A stretch of 64,000 nt of DNA from Catonia carolina (GCA_035578175.1 JAQMRL010000008.1:61932541-61996540); one strand, 5' to 3'; positions 48,101-53,709 are shown, counted from the first letter of the stretch. The notes: a model not told the origin generated them from the sequence alone. Translations and numbers: made by a program.

Positions 48101-50553
48101 ATTGCTAAAAACATGTTTTTTGGGTTCAGGGGGTCTGAAACGTGTAGATCCGGTGAAACCTCGATTTCGAAAAATCGACATGAAAACAATACTTTCCTTC
48201 CTATATATTCATATAGGCAAATGAAAGTAAAAATTCTTACAATTAGTTTTAGTTTTAATGATTTATGTATTTGCTGGTGATGGTTGATCCACTTAAATAT
48301 ATTTGTATAAATAAATAAGAAGAATATTTAAGAAACTTTTAAGAAAAATACAGGCTAGAGAAAACTGGTAGTATTTTTACTTTCTCTTGCCTATATGAAT
48401 ATATAGGAAGGAAAGTATTGTTTTCATGTCGATTTTTAGAAATCGAGTTTTCACCGGATCTATACGTTTTCAGACCCCCTGAACCCAAAAAACATGTTTT
48501 TAGCGATTGGTCTGTGTGTGTGTGTGTATACAAAATATCTCAAGAATGAAACATCGTACAAACTTGAAACTTGAAACTTAAGTTACATACCACTACCGGA
48601 CCCGACACAAACATTTTCATCAAAATCGGTCAACCGGAAGTAGTAGTTTATTCGTATAATTTTTCACTTTTTTGCAATTTTCTCAAAAACTGGTCCTACG
48701 ATTTTTTTTAAAAATCGCCTGGTTTACTCAATTTTTTATTCTCTACAAGATAGAGTAGGCGTCATGTTTGCTGAAATTCTGGGTGATGCTGTTTTCACGT
48801 AAAAACATAGTTTTTTTAAGATTACGGCTTTAATATGCATTTTAGCGCCCAAATTTATATAATGAAAGTTGTAGAGAATTTAAAAACCTACAACTTTTAT
48901 TTCTAACATTTTTTTGTATAACGCTTAGTTTAGCGGTAATTTGCAATTTTCTGTTTTTTCTCACGAAAACGTGAGAAAAATCGTTTTTTTTTAACATTTC
49001 GGCCTTAGTATGCATTTTACGACAAAAGTGTATATCATTAAATTTATAGAAAATTAAAAGATCTACAACTTTTATTTAGAGCATTTTTCTCTACAGAGCC
49101 TAGTTTAGAGAGAAAGAGTGATTTTCCGTATTTCTAAGCCAAACTGAGTACGATTTTCATTTTGCGTCTTTCACTCATGATTAAAATAAGGTTATGTTTT
49201 TGAGGTTAGTTTCTTTGGTTATTTCTAATGTTTTATTACTAATGGTAGGTTTATTGTTAACTATTTCCACTGGCAAGAGAAAGTTGTGTGAGTGTTTCAC
49301 ACCAGATGTTTCTTTTTTCTTTTAGATTAATTACTAGATGTAGGATACATTTTTAATGATTCGTTTATATGACTTCTATTTTATTGATTTTCTTGGATAT
49401 CAGGCATTGGCTGGCTACTTTGTAATTGATTATAACTGTAATACTTTTAGAAATTTTTAGAAAATTTCTTTTTATAAGTTTTATAATATTTGTTGAAAAG
49501 TTGCGAAACTATAAATTTTAATGCCCGTAATTTGCAAGATCATAAAGATATTCTATCTCTCGTGTATAATATTAATATTAATATTTTTCATAGATGTAAA
49601 ATATGTTTTAATAAATAATTTACAATTTTAATGCAATATGTATTATTTACTTAGCACTGTAATTTAATTTTTCAGGTATAGCTAAAGAAGATAGACCTAG
49701 ACAAGTAAAAATTTTGATTTTGGAAAAACTACCTGAAGATAATTATCAAGTTCTTAAATATATTGTACAGTTTTTATCTAAGGTAAATATTATTTTGTCA
49801 TCAAATATGTGCTTAGTTCAGTAATATTTGATCTGATAGTCAGTTTTCAGTGTCGTATTTTGTAATAAATAAATTAGCTGAATTATTATTAAGTAGATGT
49901 CGAGGCTGCCCATAACAGACAGGTTAAATTATTTACACTCAATCTGTTCGTTGCAGGGCTAAAATAATAGTTCTGTTAATTATCACATGGTCAGCCAATT
50001 AAATGACTGAATCATTTAAGAACAGAAGAGGTAGAGGTGTAAAAGACACTAATCAGAGTTATCTCCTCTGAAAGTAATGAATTTCATTATACAGCCAAAC
50101 CCTGTGGTGAATGAAGTGAAGGTGTCATTTGCAGAGTGGAAAATGTGTGCTTTTCAGAGGGCCCGGCATGCTGTTAAATGTACTTCTCCATTCAGTGAGG
50201 AAGGCATTGATAAACCACCTCACTCCTCGTTTTACTTAGTAAAACCTCTACAGGTTCAAACCAGCCTACAGGCTGATGACCTAAACAACAACAACAGATG
50301 TCGAGGAAGTAGAATAAAAACAGTACCATTAATTAACTTGTTGATTATTATATTATTTTAAATTATGTGTTTATTTTTTCAGGTAATGGATCGTTGTGAT
50401 TTAAATAAAATGACATCATCTAATCTAGCTGTAGTGTTTGGCCCAAATTTAGTTTGGTCAGCTAATGGACAATTATCTTTATCGGCAATAGCTCCAATTA
50501 ATATGTTTACCGATTTCGTTCTTGTACATCATGATCAAATATTTATTATTTAA
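22238..50553 (+). CDS. ARHGAP1: Rho GTPase-activating protein 1 / RhoGAP68F homologue (Sec14 + RhoGAP), nine coding exons
   Basis: Exons 22238-22286, 30833-30955, 34010-34304, 37240-37458, 38388-38486, 42512-42717, 44151-44351, 49676-49782 and 50383-50553 join in frame (1470 nt, 489 residues). Order: acidic N-terminus (1-130); Sec14/CRAL-TRIO lipid-binding domain (~131-265: [61 protein letters not shown]); Pro/Ser linker with APLPTQQFG, an SH3-type ligand; RhoGAP domain (~299-489). The arginine finger is in GLFRRSAN (about R339); [12 protein letters not shown] and [12 protein letters not shown] are conserved. The protein stimulates GTP hydrolysis by Cdc42/Rho, and the Sec14 part targets membranes. 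Length is a little over human ARHGAP1 (439) because of the N-terminus. The ATG at 22238 opens a 49-nt exon; the alternative is a start in exon 2 or 3. All introns are GT-AG and laden with repeats. Confidence 0.93.
22287..24595 (+). other. ARHGAP1 intron 1, 5' part
   Basis: AT-rich intronic DNA with no exon or well-bounded repeat recognised. The 8.5-kb intron continues to 30832 and carries two family A copies, a SINE, an unidentified pseudogene, a LINE tail and a 51-bp tandem duplication. Confidence 0.4.
24598..25576 (+). repeat. Family A copy 3
   Basis: Near full-length: starts TTTTACTTTCTCTTGCC, TG microsatellite at ~24747-24760 (then mixed GC), ends CATGTGAGTGTTTCACACC. It contains the diagnostic CTCTACAAGATAGGGCAAGC and CTACAACTTTTAT segments. 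Confidence 0.82.
25577..26045 (+). other. Intron 1 AT-rich segment
   Basis: No recognisable feature. Confidence 0.3.
26046..26216 (-). repeat. tRNA-derived SINE
   Basis: On the minus strand: GGCCGGCCCGTGGTGTAGTG head, box A TGGTGTAGTGGTCAGCGC, box B GGTTCGATTCCCGGTC, exact matches to RNA polymerase III promoter elements, then a non-tRNA body and a 14-nt A tail (poly-T on the + strand, ~26042-26056). The best preserved tRNA-like head in the window. Confidence 0.82.
26568..26777 (+). pseudogene. Unidentified coding-like fragment, one internal stop
   Basis: From an ATG the frame reads [23 protein letters not shown], stop (TGA at 26637), [45 protein letters not shown], stop. Charged, helical character and normal codon use in AT-rich intronic DNA suggest a decayed protein-coding piece, perhaps a processed pseudogene. 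I cannot name the family. It lacks splice sites and carries a stop, so it is not an ARHGAP1 exon. Confidence 0.4.
26964..27923 (+). repeat. Family A copy 4
   Basis: Full-length by comparison with copies 3 and 7: TTTCTCTTGTCTGTATGAAT start, microsatellite at 27103-27162, and GTGTGAGTGTTTCACACCAG end. Confidence 0.83.
27103..27162 (+). repeat. (TG)n(CG)n(TG)n microsatellite within family A
   Basis: About 13 TG units, then 8 alternating CG/GC units, then more TG. The same position in other copies has a shorter TG or AC run, so the microsatellite is part of the element and has expanded here. Alternating purine-pyrimidine tract with Z-DNA potential. Confidence 0.85.
28300..28870 (+). pseudogene. 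LINE 3' end, shared-tail family copy 1
   Basis: [14 protein letters not shown] and [17 protein letters not shown] fragments in shifting frames, ending AGTGATCCATTGTGGTCATA then A-rich sequence. The same ending closes the copy at 40680-41215, and a decayed version closes 54240-54820. The ERRILRTC block corresponds to the post-RT region of non-LTR retrotransposons. Frameshifted and dead. Confidence 0.65.
29605..29706 (+). repeat. Perfect tandem duplication, 2 x 51 bp
   Basis: Unit ATAAAGAAATATTTCATTAG... occurs at 29605 and 29656 with no difference until the last bases. No repeat family recognised; looks recent. Confidence 0.9.
29820..30620. repeat. Probable decayed LINE sequence
   Basis: Moderate GC. 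On the minus strand 30383-30574 reads [20 protein letters not shown] then [10 protein letters not shown], resembling a D-R-x-R-W-R LINE tail. 29825-30190 is long open on the minus strand without family likeness. Direction and limits uncertain. Confidence 0.25.
30833..30955 (+). CDS. ARHGAP1: ARHGAP1 exon 2
   Basis: Acceptor TGCATTTTAG, donor GTTAGT; 123 nt. Encodes [20 protein letters not shown] and [20 protein letters not shown], an acidic, unconserved N-terminal segment. It belongs by phase and by the continuous frame into exon 3. Confidence 0.8.
30956..31900 (+). other. ARHGAP1 intron 2, 5' part
   Basis: AT-rich. 31618-31720 begins ACTAGCAGTTGTGCCCGAGC, resembling the head of the TACTAGC dispersed repeat at 4697. 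Otherwise nothing. Confidence 0.3.
31905..32001 (+). repeat. Family A copy 5, 3' fragment
   Basis: Only the last ~100 bp: TTTCTAATGTTTTATTGCCA, GCATTGGCAAGAGGAAGTTG and TGAGTGTTTTACACC. Confidence 0.7.
32482..32869 (-). repeat. CAA-tailed SINE-like element, copy 3
   Basis: Minus-strand copy: begins (at 32869) CTGCCCTCAACAGGCAGGTG and ends (at 32482) CTGATAACTTAAACAACA. Flanked by ATTTAATT at 32474-32481 and 32870-32877, a target duplication. More diverged than copies 1 and 2. Confidence 0.78.
33190..33915 (+). repeat. Array with ~140-bp period, forward orientation
   Basis: About 4.5 units, each with TTTAAGGGTTGAACACCCTT (itself a small inverted repeat), TACATTTTGGAAATTGTTAA, a TAGGTGCACTnTAGGTAACA block and a GGAACTTAGTAAACAAnAAA end. 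Unit starts fall near 33219, 33360, 33506, 33649 and 33779. It ends with a unique terminal piece (GAATGTCAAAATCATTTGTG ... TCTAGCTATTGTGCGAG) that also terminates the reversed array at 37605. Lies in intron 2, ~95 bp before exon 3. Confidence 0.85.
34010..34304 (+). CDS. ARHGAP1: ARHGAP1 exon 3
   Basis: Acceptor CTATTTGCAG, donor GTAATT. Encodes an acidic stretch ([15 protein letters not shown]) and then the start of the Sec14 domain, [33 protein letters not shown], which aligns with human VEVAGDDKYGRKIIVFSACR. Confidence 0.95.
34338..34545 (+). repeat. Family D fragment
   Basis: AAAATTGTCATCTATCATTT, CACACCCAGATGTCAGAAAC and GTCAGCCATGAGATGCG match the family D copy at 18288-18990. Confidence 0.65.
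34991..35260. mobile_element. 270-bp MITE
   Basis: Left end CAGATGAACTAAAGTCCCCT and right end (reverse complement) CAGACGAACTAATGTCCCAT, each followed by AGCC and a GTGAGAG motif. No coding capacity. No convincing target duplication; CAG start is compatible with hAT. Confidence 0.7.
35683..36442 (+). mobile_element. Mariner-type element, 760 bp, internally deleted
   Basis: TIRs CGAGGCGTGTTCAGAAAGTA and (right, reverse complement) GAGGCGTGTTCAGAAAGTAA, continuing into GTACCGTTT, with TA at 35681-35682 and 36443-36444. The uninterrupted MITE at 59.4 kb shows the empty site with a single TA (AATCAGCTGGTTCTATG). Both ends and the whole remaining frame are intact, indicating a young deletion derivative. 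Confidence 0.93.
35845..36342 (+). CDS. Shortened mariner transposase, N-terminus fused in frame to C-terminus
   Basis: 165 codons, no stops. Residues ~1-46 are the N-terminal helix-turn-helix start ([40 protein letters not shown]). From ~60 on is the C-terminal half, with the second catalytic block reading [10 protein letters not shown] and the third Asp in [15 protein letters not shown], ending [11 protein letters not shown]. Full-length mariner transposases are ~345 residues, so about 180 are missing, including the linker and the first catalytic Asp. The joint falls on a perfect palindrome (35982-36016). It might still bind TIRs but cannot catalyse. Confidence 0.88.
   Translation: MFKTISDPADCEIRSVIRFLNARNVKLAEIYRQLRDVYREDVMSESSSPFVQNKRRGMLSNGIVLLHDNARPHTAGDTQTLVRQFRWEQFDHLPYSPDLAPSDYHLFLHMKRELGGQRFETNDEVKTAVESWLHSLAGTFYEEGVDKLITRYDKCLNIGGSYIEK
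36696..36923 (-). CDS. Unidentified 75-residue reading frame
   Basis: [40 protein letters not shown], then [20 protein letters not shown] and a [11 protein letters not shown] end. Balanced amino-acid use and higher GC than the surrounding intron make it look protein-like, but there is no family likeness, no splice acceptor at its start and no continuation. It could be a retrocopy fragment of a host gene or chance. Confidence 0.2.
   Translation of the reverse strand: MFSNGTSHVEYQGHYYKHKPSETDFHDSTRNFIELSEVTGLVNQNQNYYTNEMLNHPSSSQGLIQPLLKFDKNFK
37240..37458 (+). CDS. ARHGAP1: ARHGAP1 exon 4
   Basis: Acceptor ATTTTTGCAG, donor GTAACT. Core of the Sec14 domain: [60 protein letters not shown]. Near-identical in pattern to human YTLLYLHHGLTSDNKPSLSW. 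Confidence 0.96.
37605..38285 (-). repeat. Array with ~140-bp period, reverse orientation
   Basis: Same element as 33190-33915 but inverted: CTTGCACAATCGCTAGAAAG and TGATTTTGACATTCCAC first, then units around 37690, 37808, 37942, 38093 and 38236 with GAAAAGGGTGTTCAACCCTT. Lies in intron 4, ~150 bp after exon 4. Confidence 0.85.
38388..38486 (+). CDS. ARHGAP1: ARHGAP1 exon 5
   Basis: Acceptor TTTGTTGCAG, donor GTAAGT (perfect consensus). End of the Sec14 domain: [20 protein letters not shown] then [12 protein letters not shown], matching human KFGQKIFYVNYLSELSEHVK. Confidence 0.95.
38487..39204 (+). other. ARHGAP1 intron 5, 5' part
   Basis: AT-rich; 39150-39178 (AAATAAATCTTTATAATGCA then TCCTGCAG) resembles 60181-60207 next to the other hammerhead repeats, so may be Penelope-related flank. 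Confidence 0.35.
39260..39310 (-). ncRNA. Hammerhead ribozyme motif, type I (left arm)
   Basis: On the minus strand: helix I strand TACT, core CTGATGA (39293-39299), stem II GGTGGATCCACC, core GAAAC (39275-39279), a two-pair helix III closed by ACGT, cleavage triplet GTA (39268-39270), and the returning helix I strand AGTA. All conserved core bases are present. Mirror image of the motif at 40349-40396. Confidence 0.8.
39413..39829 (-). pseudogene. GIY-YIG endonuclease domain of a Penelope-like element (left arm)
   Basis: Minus-strand frame through [40 protein letters not shown] to [20 protein letters not shown] and IYSKYEKG. Signature GVY...YIG, followed by an Arg (FQVR) and EHK. One difference from the right arm is Val for Glu in [10 protein letters not shown], in the region where the family's metal-binding Glu lies, so this copy may be inactive. 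Only the C-terminal domain of the original protein is present. Confidence 0.82.
39823..40242 (+). CDS. GIY-YIG endonuclease domain of a Penelope-like element (right arm)
   Basis: 139-codon open frame, [20 protein letters not shown] then [40 protein letters not shown], and [20 protein letters not shown]. It keeps the GVY/YIG pair, the Arg and the Glu in KYEMFHI, so all residues I can assign to the nuclease core are intact. The Cys pair (C-G-N-E-D-C) before KKFYIG is typical of Penelope endonucleases, where the element's EN nicks target DNA. No RT upstream, so not autonomous; the frame start is arbitrary. Confidence 0.85.
   Translation: MWTVIIKNNINETLSNKKGVYKIDCGNEDCKKFYIGMTSRNFQVRYNEHKKALKCDYIISNYTNHIKEERHKFGKIDEHFNIIEQCNIENKNKIEKYEMFHIYKYLKEQKQDILNEQIKFRNDEVILTAVDIYSKYEKG
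40349..40396 (+). ncRNA. Hammerhead ribozyme motif, type I (right arm)
   Basis: TACT (40352-40355), CTGATGA (40356-40362), stem II GGTGGATCCACC (40364-40375), GAAAC (40376-40380), helix III AC/GT with loop ACGT, cleavage triplet GTA (40385-40387), AGTA (40388-40391) pairing with TACT; AAAT/ATTT extend helix I past a bulge. A complete self-cleaving fold on paper. Confidence 0.82.
40680..41215 (+). pseudogene. LINE 3' end, shared-tail family copy 2
   Basis: [52 protein letters not shown] and [20 protein letters not shown] in one or two frames with few stops, ending AGTGATCCATTGTGGTCATA and an A-rich run. The FLGHLVRKP block is the GHV-x-R motif of LINE C-termini. Least decayed member of this family here; 5' truncated. 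Confidence 0.72.
41548..42237 (-). pseudogene. Mariner transposase remnant, catalytic core deleted
   Basis: Starts [20 protein letters not shown], continues [20 protein letters not shown] (helix-turn-helix), stops twice, then [51 protein letters not shown]. After a frame change comes [19 protein letters not shown] (first catalytic Asp), QQSSH, then directly [20 protein letters not shown] and [11 protein letters not shown], the C-terminal end. The segment with the second and third catalytic Asp is gone. Confidence 0.85.
42348..42369. repeat. 22-bp perfect palindrome in mariner 5' UTR
   Basis: TGTCGTACCAC/GTGGTACGACA with no loop, between the right TIR and the transposase start of the minus-strand mariner. 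Confidence 0.85.
42512..42717 (+). CDS. ARHGAP1: ARHGAP1 exon 6
   Basis: Acceptor TTTGTTTCAG, donor GTCAGT. Encodes the Ser/Pro linker ([20 protein letters not shown]) and start of the RhoGAP domain, [20 protein letters not shown] then [15 protein letters not shown]. Human has [20 protein letters not shown]. Confidence 0.95.
42830..42975 (-). repeat. SINE body fragment
   Basis: TCCTGAGAAAGTATGGTTAA and ACACCGGTAACCACTG match 44650-44740, and 13019-13075 in reverse. Confidence 0.55.
43375..43615 (-). pseudogene. N-terminal relic of a DDE transposase
   Basis: On the minus strand: [12 protein letters not shown], stop, [17 protein letters not shown], frameshift, [16 protein letters not shown] and [16 protein letters not shown]. 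The pattern (V-x-x-x-T-x-V-S-x-S-T-V-x-R-I-K-K-E ... TPGKKR) is that of the helix-turn-helix region of DDE-superfamily endonucleases common in insects. The catalytic part is absent. Confidence 0.4.
43616..44150 (+). other. ARHGAP1 intron 6, 3' part
   Basis: AT-rich intronic DNA; no repeat identified. Confidence 0.3.
44151..44351 (+). CDS. ARHGAP1: ARHGAP1 exon 7 (arginine finger)
   Basis: Acceptor TTTATTATAG, donor GTAAGT. Encodes [20 protein letters not shown], with the catalytic Arg finger in GLFRRS, then [30 protein letters not shown]. This is the heart of the GAP active site; all key residues are present, so the enzyme should be active. Confidence 0.97.
44640..44855 (-). repeat. tRNA-derived SINE
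   Basis: On the minus strand: TGGTCTAGCAGATAAGTCAT (box A-like), CAGCTGTTACAGCTGATTTT, CATGGCTCAAAT (box B decayed), then the body GTGGTTACCGGTGTACTTA and AATTAACCATACTCTCTCAG. Confidence 0.62.
45300..45990 (-). pseudogene. Decayed transposon-type protein ([14 protein letters not shown] family)
   Basis: On the minus strand, between stops: [50 protein letters not shown]; further upstream [17 protein letters not shown]. The [31 protein letters not shown] block is a familiar highly repeated arthropod sequence of unnamed proteins, presumed transposon-encoded. Several stops and frameshifts; the EQGERFHQD part is corrupted to EEGKWVKDF. Confidence 0.55.
46267..47233. mobile_element. ~970-bp element with 17-bp TIR
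   Basis: Left CCAACTACGGCGGCATG, right (reverse complement) CCAACTACGGTGGCATG, 16 of 17 identical. GC-rich end zones (46270-46430 and 47040-47220) and an AT-rich middle. No transposase recognised; no clear target duplication. Class unknown. Confidence 0.6.
47237..48300. mobile_element. Penelope-like hammerhead hairpin unit, split by family A copy 6
   Basis: 47237-47345 (minus) has ACTGAAACATG and a stem GGTGGCTCCACT with a damaged core (CTAGTGA for CTGATGA), followed by a spacer similar to the one in the 39-kb arm (GAAACTAATTATTAAACAAT, AGAAGATTGTCTTCA). 48255-48300 (+) has CTGGTGATGGTTGATCCACT, the decayed partner. The family A copy lies exactly between them. Confidence 0.55.
47352..48231 (-). 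repeat. Family A copy 6
   Basis: Full-length minus-strand copy: AATCTGGTGTGAAACACTCA at left and CCTATATATTCATATAGGCA at right. It forms a large inverted pair with copy 7, 142 bp away. Confidence 0.86.
48374..49307 (+). repeat. Family A copy 7
   Basis: Full-length + copy: TTTTTACTTTCTCTTGCCTA to GTGTGAGTGTTTCACACCAG. Closest to copy 6 in sequence by eye; together they make ~900-bp inverted arms in intron 7. Confidence 0.88.
49676..49782 (+). CDS. ARHGAP1: ARHGAP1 exon 8
   Basis: Acceptor TTTAATTTTTCAG, donor GTAAAT. Encodes [20 protein letters not shown] then [15 protein letters not shown], matching human LQTLPEENYQVLRFLTAFLV. Confidence 0.95.
49906..50295 (+). repeat. CAA-tailed SINE-like element, copy 2
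   Basis: Perfect 11-bp target duplication AGATGTCGAGG at 49895-49905 and 50296-50306. Starts CTGCCCATAACAGACAGG, ends GCTGATGACCTAAACAACAA. It makes up about two thirds of the 600-nt last intron and ends 87 nt before the exon 9 acceptor. Confidence 0.88.
50383..50553 (+). CDS. ARHGAP1: ARHGAP1 exon 9 (stop)
   Basis: Acceptor TTATTTTTTCAG, 56 codons plus TAA. Encodes [56 protein letters not shown]. The [10 protein letters not shown] segment carries the conserved Asn of the GAP site. Confidence 0.96.
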   Translation, partial: VMDRCDLNKMTSSNLAVVFGPNLVWSANGQLSLSAIAPINMFTDFVLVHHDQIFII

Positions 50554-51286
50554 ATCAGCATGTTTGAAAGGGTGTGTGAAAATAAAAAATGGAAAAGCGA
50601 GGTTGACTTTGTAAATAGAATTACAAAAAAGTTATTAATAGAAATGTATATAAAAATAATTCAATGTTATTCCATGTACAATATGTTTAATTTTAATAAT
50701 ATTTATTTTGTAAATGTTTATTAAATTAAGTAAATATAATTACACACTTTGGCAAGGTAACTTGTTTGCACAACATGTACTACCTACAAGTAATATATCT
50801 ATTCGTATATACTGTAATATTATACGCTAATTAATTGTGTTAATTCAAAATATATTCAATAATTATATTGTATCAATTTTATTATGTAATTAATTTCATT
50901 AATCCGAGCTTATATAATAAGAAAAATTTATGTAATTACATAATTTAATATATCTAAAAATCAACAGTTTCACCACAGAAATTTTTTAAAAATAAATTAT
51001 TAAAATTTTTGTCTTATTTGTAAATTTATGAATTTTTAATTCTGAATTTGTTTTAAATATCTAGAACGAATGATTGATTAAATATGTATAATTGTTAATA
51101 TTTCGTGTATTTTTATAATTTTGTTCTAATTTGTCTTTCGAATAGTTTTATTGTTTTATAAATTTTGTAACATTAAAAACTGTTATTATTTTATTTGGCT
51201 GTGCTTAAATTTAAAAAAAGATGTGAATAATATGCAAGTTTGAATTAGTTTGAAGTTCATTGTATTTAGAATGAAGAGGTTTATTG
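50554..51286 (+). other. ARHGAP1 3' UTR and downstream AT-rich DNA
   Basis: Candidate AATAAA signals at 50581 (only 28 nt after the stop) and 50991. Otherwise featureless AT-rich DNA. Confidence 0.4.
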
Positions 51287-51496
51287 TATGAGGTCTGTTC
51301 AAAAAGTTTCCAAACTTTGTTTATAAAAAAAAATACTTGACTCTCAGCTTAGGGGTATGGATCCCCTTCAAAATAATCTCCTCCCCAACATACAAACTTG
51401 TCTGGTATTGGTGTTTCCACTTTCTGAAGCAATCCTGGAACGCTTCTTCTGGAATGGCCTTCGGCTGCTCTGTCGCCCAATCTCGGAAATCGTGGA

Positions 51497-51679
51497 AAAT
51501 CTTTATCCTTTGAGGGATATTATGAGTTGGGGGAACAAGAAGAAGTCACAGGATGCTAAATCTTTATCCTTTTAGGGATCTTATGAGTTTGGGGAACAAG
51601 AAGAAGTCACAGGATGCTAAATATTTATCCTTTGAGGGATCTTATGAGTTTAGGGAACAAAAGGAAGTTACAGGATGCA
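51497..51679. repeat. Tandem repeat, 3 x 61 bp
   Basis: Unit AAATCTTTATCCTTTGAGGG ... GTCACAGGATGCT at 51497, 51558 and 51619, with a few differences between units. Lies in the 3' part of the transposase reading direction (minus strand). Confidence 0.92.
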
Positions 51680-51987
51680 AAATCAGATAAGTAGGGTGGG
51701 TGGGGAAGCATGGTAATTGCATTGCTGGCCAAAAACTCATGAGTTCTGAGGGCTGAATGGGCTGGTGGGTTTTCATGGTGGAAGAACCAGTCGCCGCTTG
51801 CCCAAAGTTCGGGATGTTTCCGTCTGATTTTTTGTCGTAGGCATTTCAGAAACTCAATGTAAAGTCTTATGACAATTTGCTTGCACCAAAGAGTTGATTT
51901 TGGCCACATGATTGTCGTCAGGCGACGTCGATGGCCTCCTAGAACAATCATCATCATCCACTTATTGCCAACCATAAACCTTACCAA
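51625..51987 (-). pseudogene. Mariner transposase remnant
   Basis: Open 120 residues: MVRFMVGNKWMMMIVLG ... PKSTLWCKQIVIRLYIEFLK, LRQKIRRKHPELWASGDWFF, HHENPPAHSALRTHEFLASN, LPHPPYLSDFASCNFLLFPK. The last block corresponds to [17 protein letters not shown], with the catalytic Asp changed (C-N in place of C-D), and HHEN replaces HHDN. The triplication disrupts the C-terminus. Confidence 0.8.
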
Positions 51988-52252
51988 GCAAATTATGAGT
52001 TTCCGTGAAAGATTTTCTGAGTTTCACCCATAAAATTTCACGGGACAATGCTGTTCATGCAAGTCACTTATTTTTAACTTTGTATAACACACCTTCACTA
52101 AAACAGCTGTTTCTCTGCAACTAAGCAAGATATCAACAAATTATAAAATGGAGATTATGTTTGTATAAACACAATCTCTGACGGCTCTCTATGGAACTAA
52201 CTGTGGGAGTGTTATAAAAAAACTTTCGAGAACTTTTTGAACAGATCTCGTA

Positions 52253-53262
52253 TTCTTACAGAATGGTTCCATTTGTTAATTACAGTTACTCTCGGATTAT
52301 CTGCGGTATTCGCAGATAATCTCCCTATACTGAAGCAAAGTAATACTGAAATATTACAATATTGGTATCCGTCAATATTTGAATGACTATTGAATATTGA
52401 ATATCCATATTCTCTCAGCCTTTCATGTAACAACCCAGTAGTGCAACCTAATTTTCGTTTGTTATATCTTTTTATTGAAACTCATAATGACTGAATGATG
52501 ATTATGAGAAGATGAATGAGTTTTTGTATTCAAAGCTATACTGAAAAATTGAACTAACAGCCAGTATCAGAACTTGTTACTATGCGTTAGTTAAGTATTT
52601 TAAACTGATATGGTTGCAACAATCTCTTTGGAATATCAGCTTAACGCATCCTACTTTCTATCCTAATGTGATTTCTTAATATTAAATTCTTTGGTTTTTT
52701 TTATAATTTTTTTTCGTAATTAGTTTTAAAACATTCCGTTATTTCAGTTTCTTGATAATTTAGTTGAATATAATGTGAATCATTTTAATAAATTAAAGAA
52801 TTTTGAATATAACATAACACTACCTTTGACATTCCTTGAAGTGTATTATTATTTTAACTTATTTTTATAAAATTAAAAAATTATCATTCCTTAACAGTAT
52901 TATAATACTAGATATGAATTTAAGAGTGTATTTTCGAACTACTTTTTAACTACTTGTCTTTAAGGAAGGGTTATTGGATATTTTATACATAATGTATTTA
53001 ATTAAACCATTGTTATATTTTATGTAACATTAATTTAAAAATGGCTGTAATAGTGTGTAGAAGTATATTGAATTGTATAGAAGTTTATTTTTTGAGTTGA
53101 TTATAATTACACTGTAACGCTTTTCTAGATTGGTTGGATGGAAAAGCGTGAAGTTAACAAAATGTTAAATATTTATAAAAACTTAATTTCGAATAAATTT
53201 CTACGAATGATTGAAAATGAAAACAATAGGCATATATTTATGTTAACTTAATAAGTGGGTCA
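52253..53262. other. AT-rich intergenic DNA
   Basis: No gene. A 9-bp stem ACGCTTTTC/GAAAAGCGT lies at 53117-53149 with a 15-nt loop. Confidence 0.3.
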
Positions 53263-53263
53263 G

Positions 53264-53420
53264 TCTGTTGGTGTAGTTGTAGTGCTACTGGGTTTTATGC
53301 CAGGGGTCCTGGGTTTAATTCCCCGATCAGGTCACTAAGTAAGATAATTAAGACCATCTTAATTAGCCTTTGTGTCCACAAATACATGGTTGTAAATGGT
53401 TGTAAAATCAAAAAAGCTAT
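53264..53420 (+). repeat. tRNA-derived SINE
   Basis: GTTGGTGTAGTTGTAGTGCT (box A region) and GGGTTTAATTCCCCGATCAG (box B region), then a body CTTAATTAGCCTTTGTGTCC. Confidence 0.68.
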
Positions 53421-53577
53421 GTTTAAATGATTAAAACCAATTTGCATGAATGCTGATCTGAATTTTTATGGACAAAATCATATAGTCCCAATAAAATTTA
53501 AATAAAGAATACAGAACTTTTAAGTATGAACTAAATTTTTCATCTTATTCTGTTTTTTTACTATACCAATTCCAAAC

Positions 53578-53709
53578 ACGCAGGTGATTTCATTCCCAGA
53601 GAAGGAAATAACAATGTAAAAGGAAATTATTGCGTATTCAGAGGCAAGGCGTCCCTGGCGACGTTTGGGGGTGCTGTAACACACACTTTGAGAACCTTTG
53701 ATCTATAGT
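53578..53709 (+). repeat. hAT-like end fragment, duplicate of 54993-55115
   Basis: GCAGGTGATTTCATTCCCAG to TTTGATCTATAG, about 95% identical by eye to the 3' half of the element at 54865-55107, including the 8 bases outside the element's TIR. Confidence 0.8.

Larger units (their letters stand above)
51289..52250 (-). mobile_element. Mariner-type element with internal 61-bp triplication
   Basis: TIRs TGAGGTCTGTTCAAAAAGTT (left) and CGAGATCTGTTCAAAAAGTT (right, reverse complement). TA flanks at 51287-51288 and 52251-52252. Contains the transposase relic and a tandem triplication. Confidence 0.87.
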
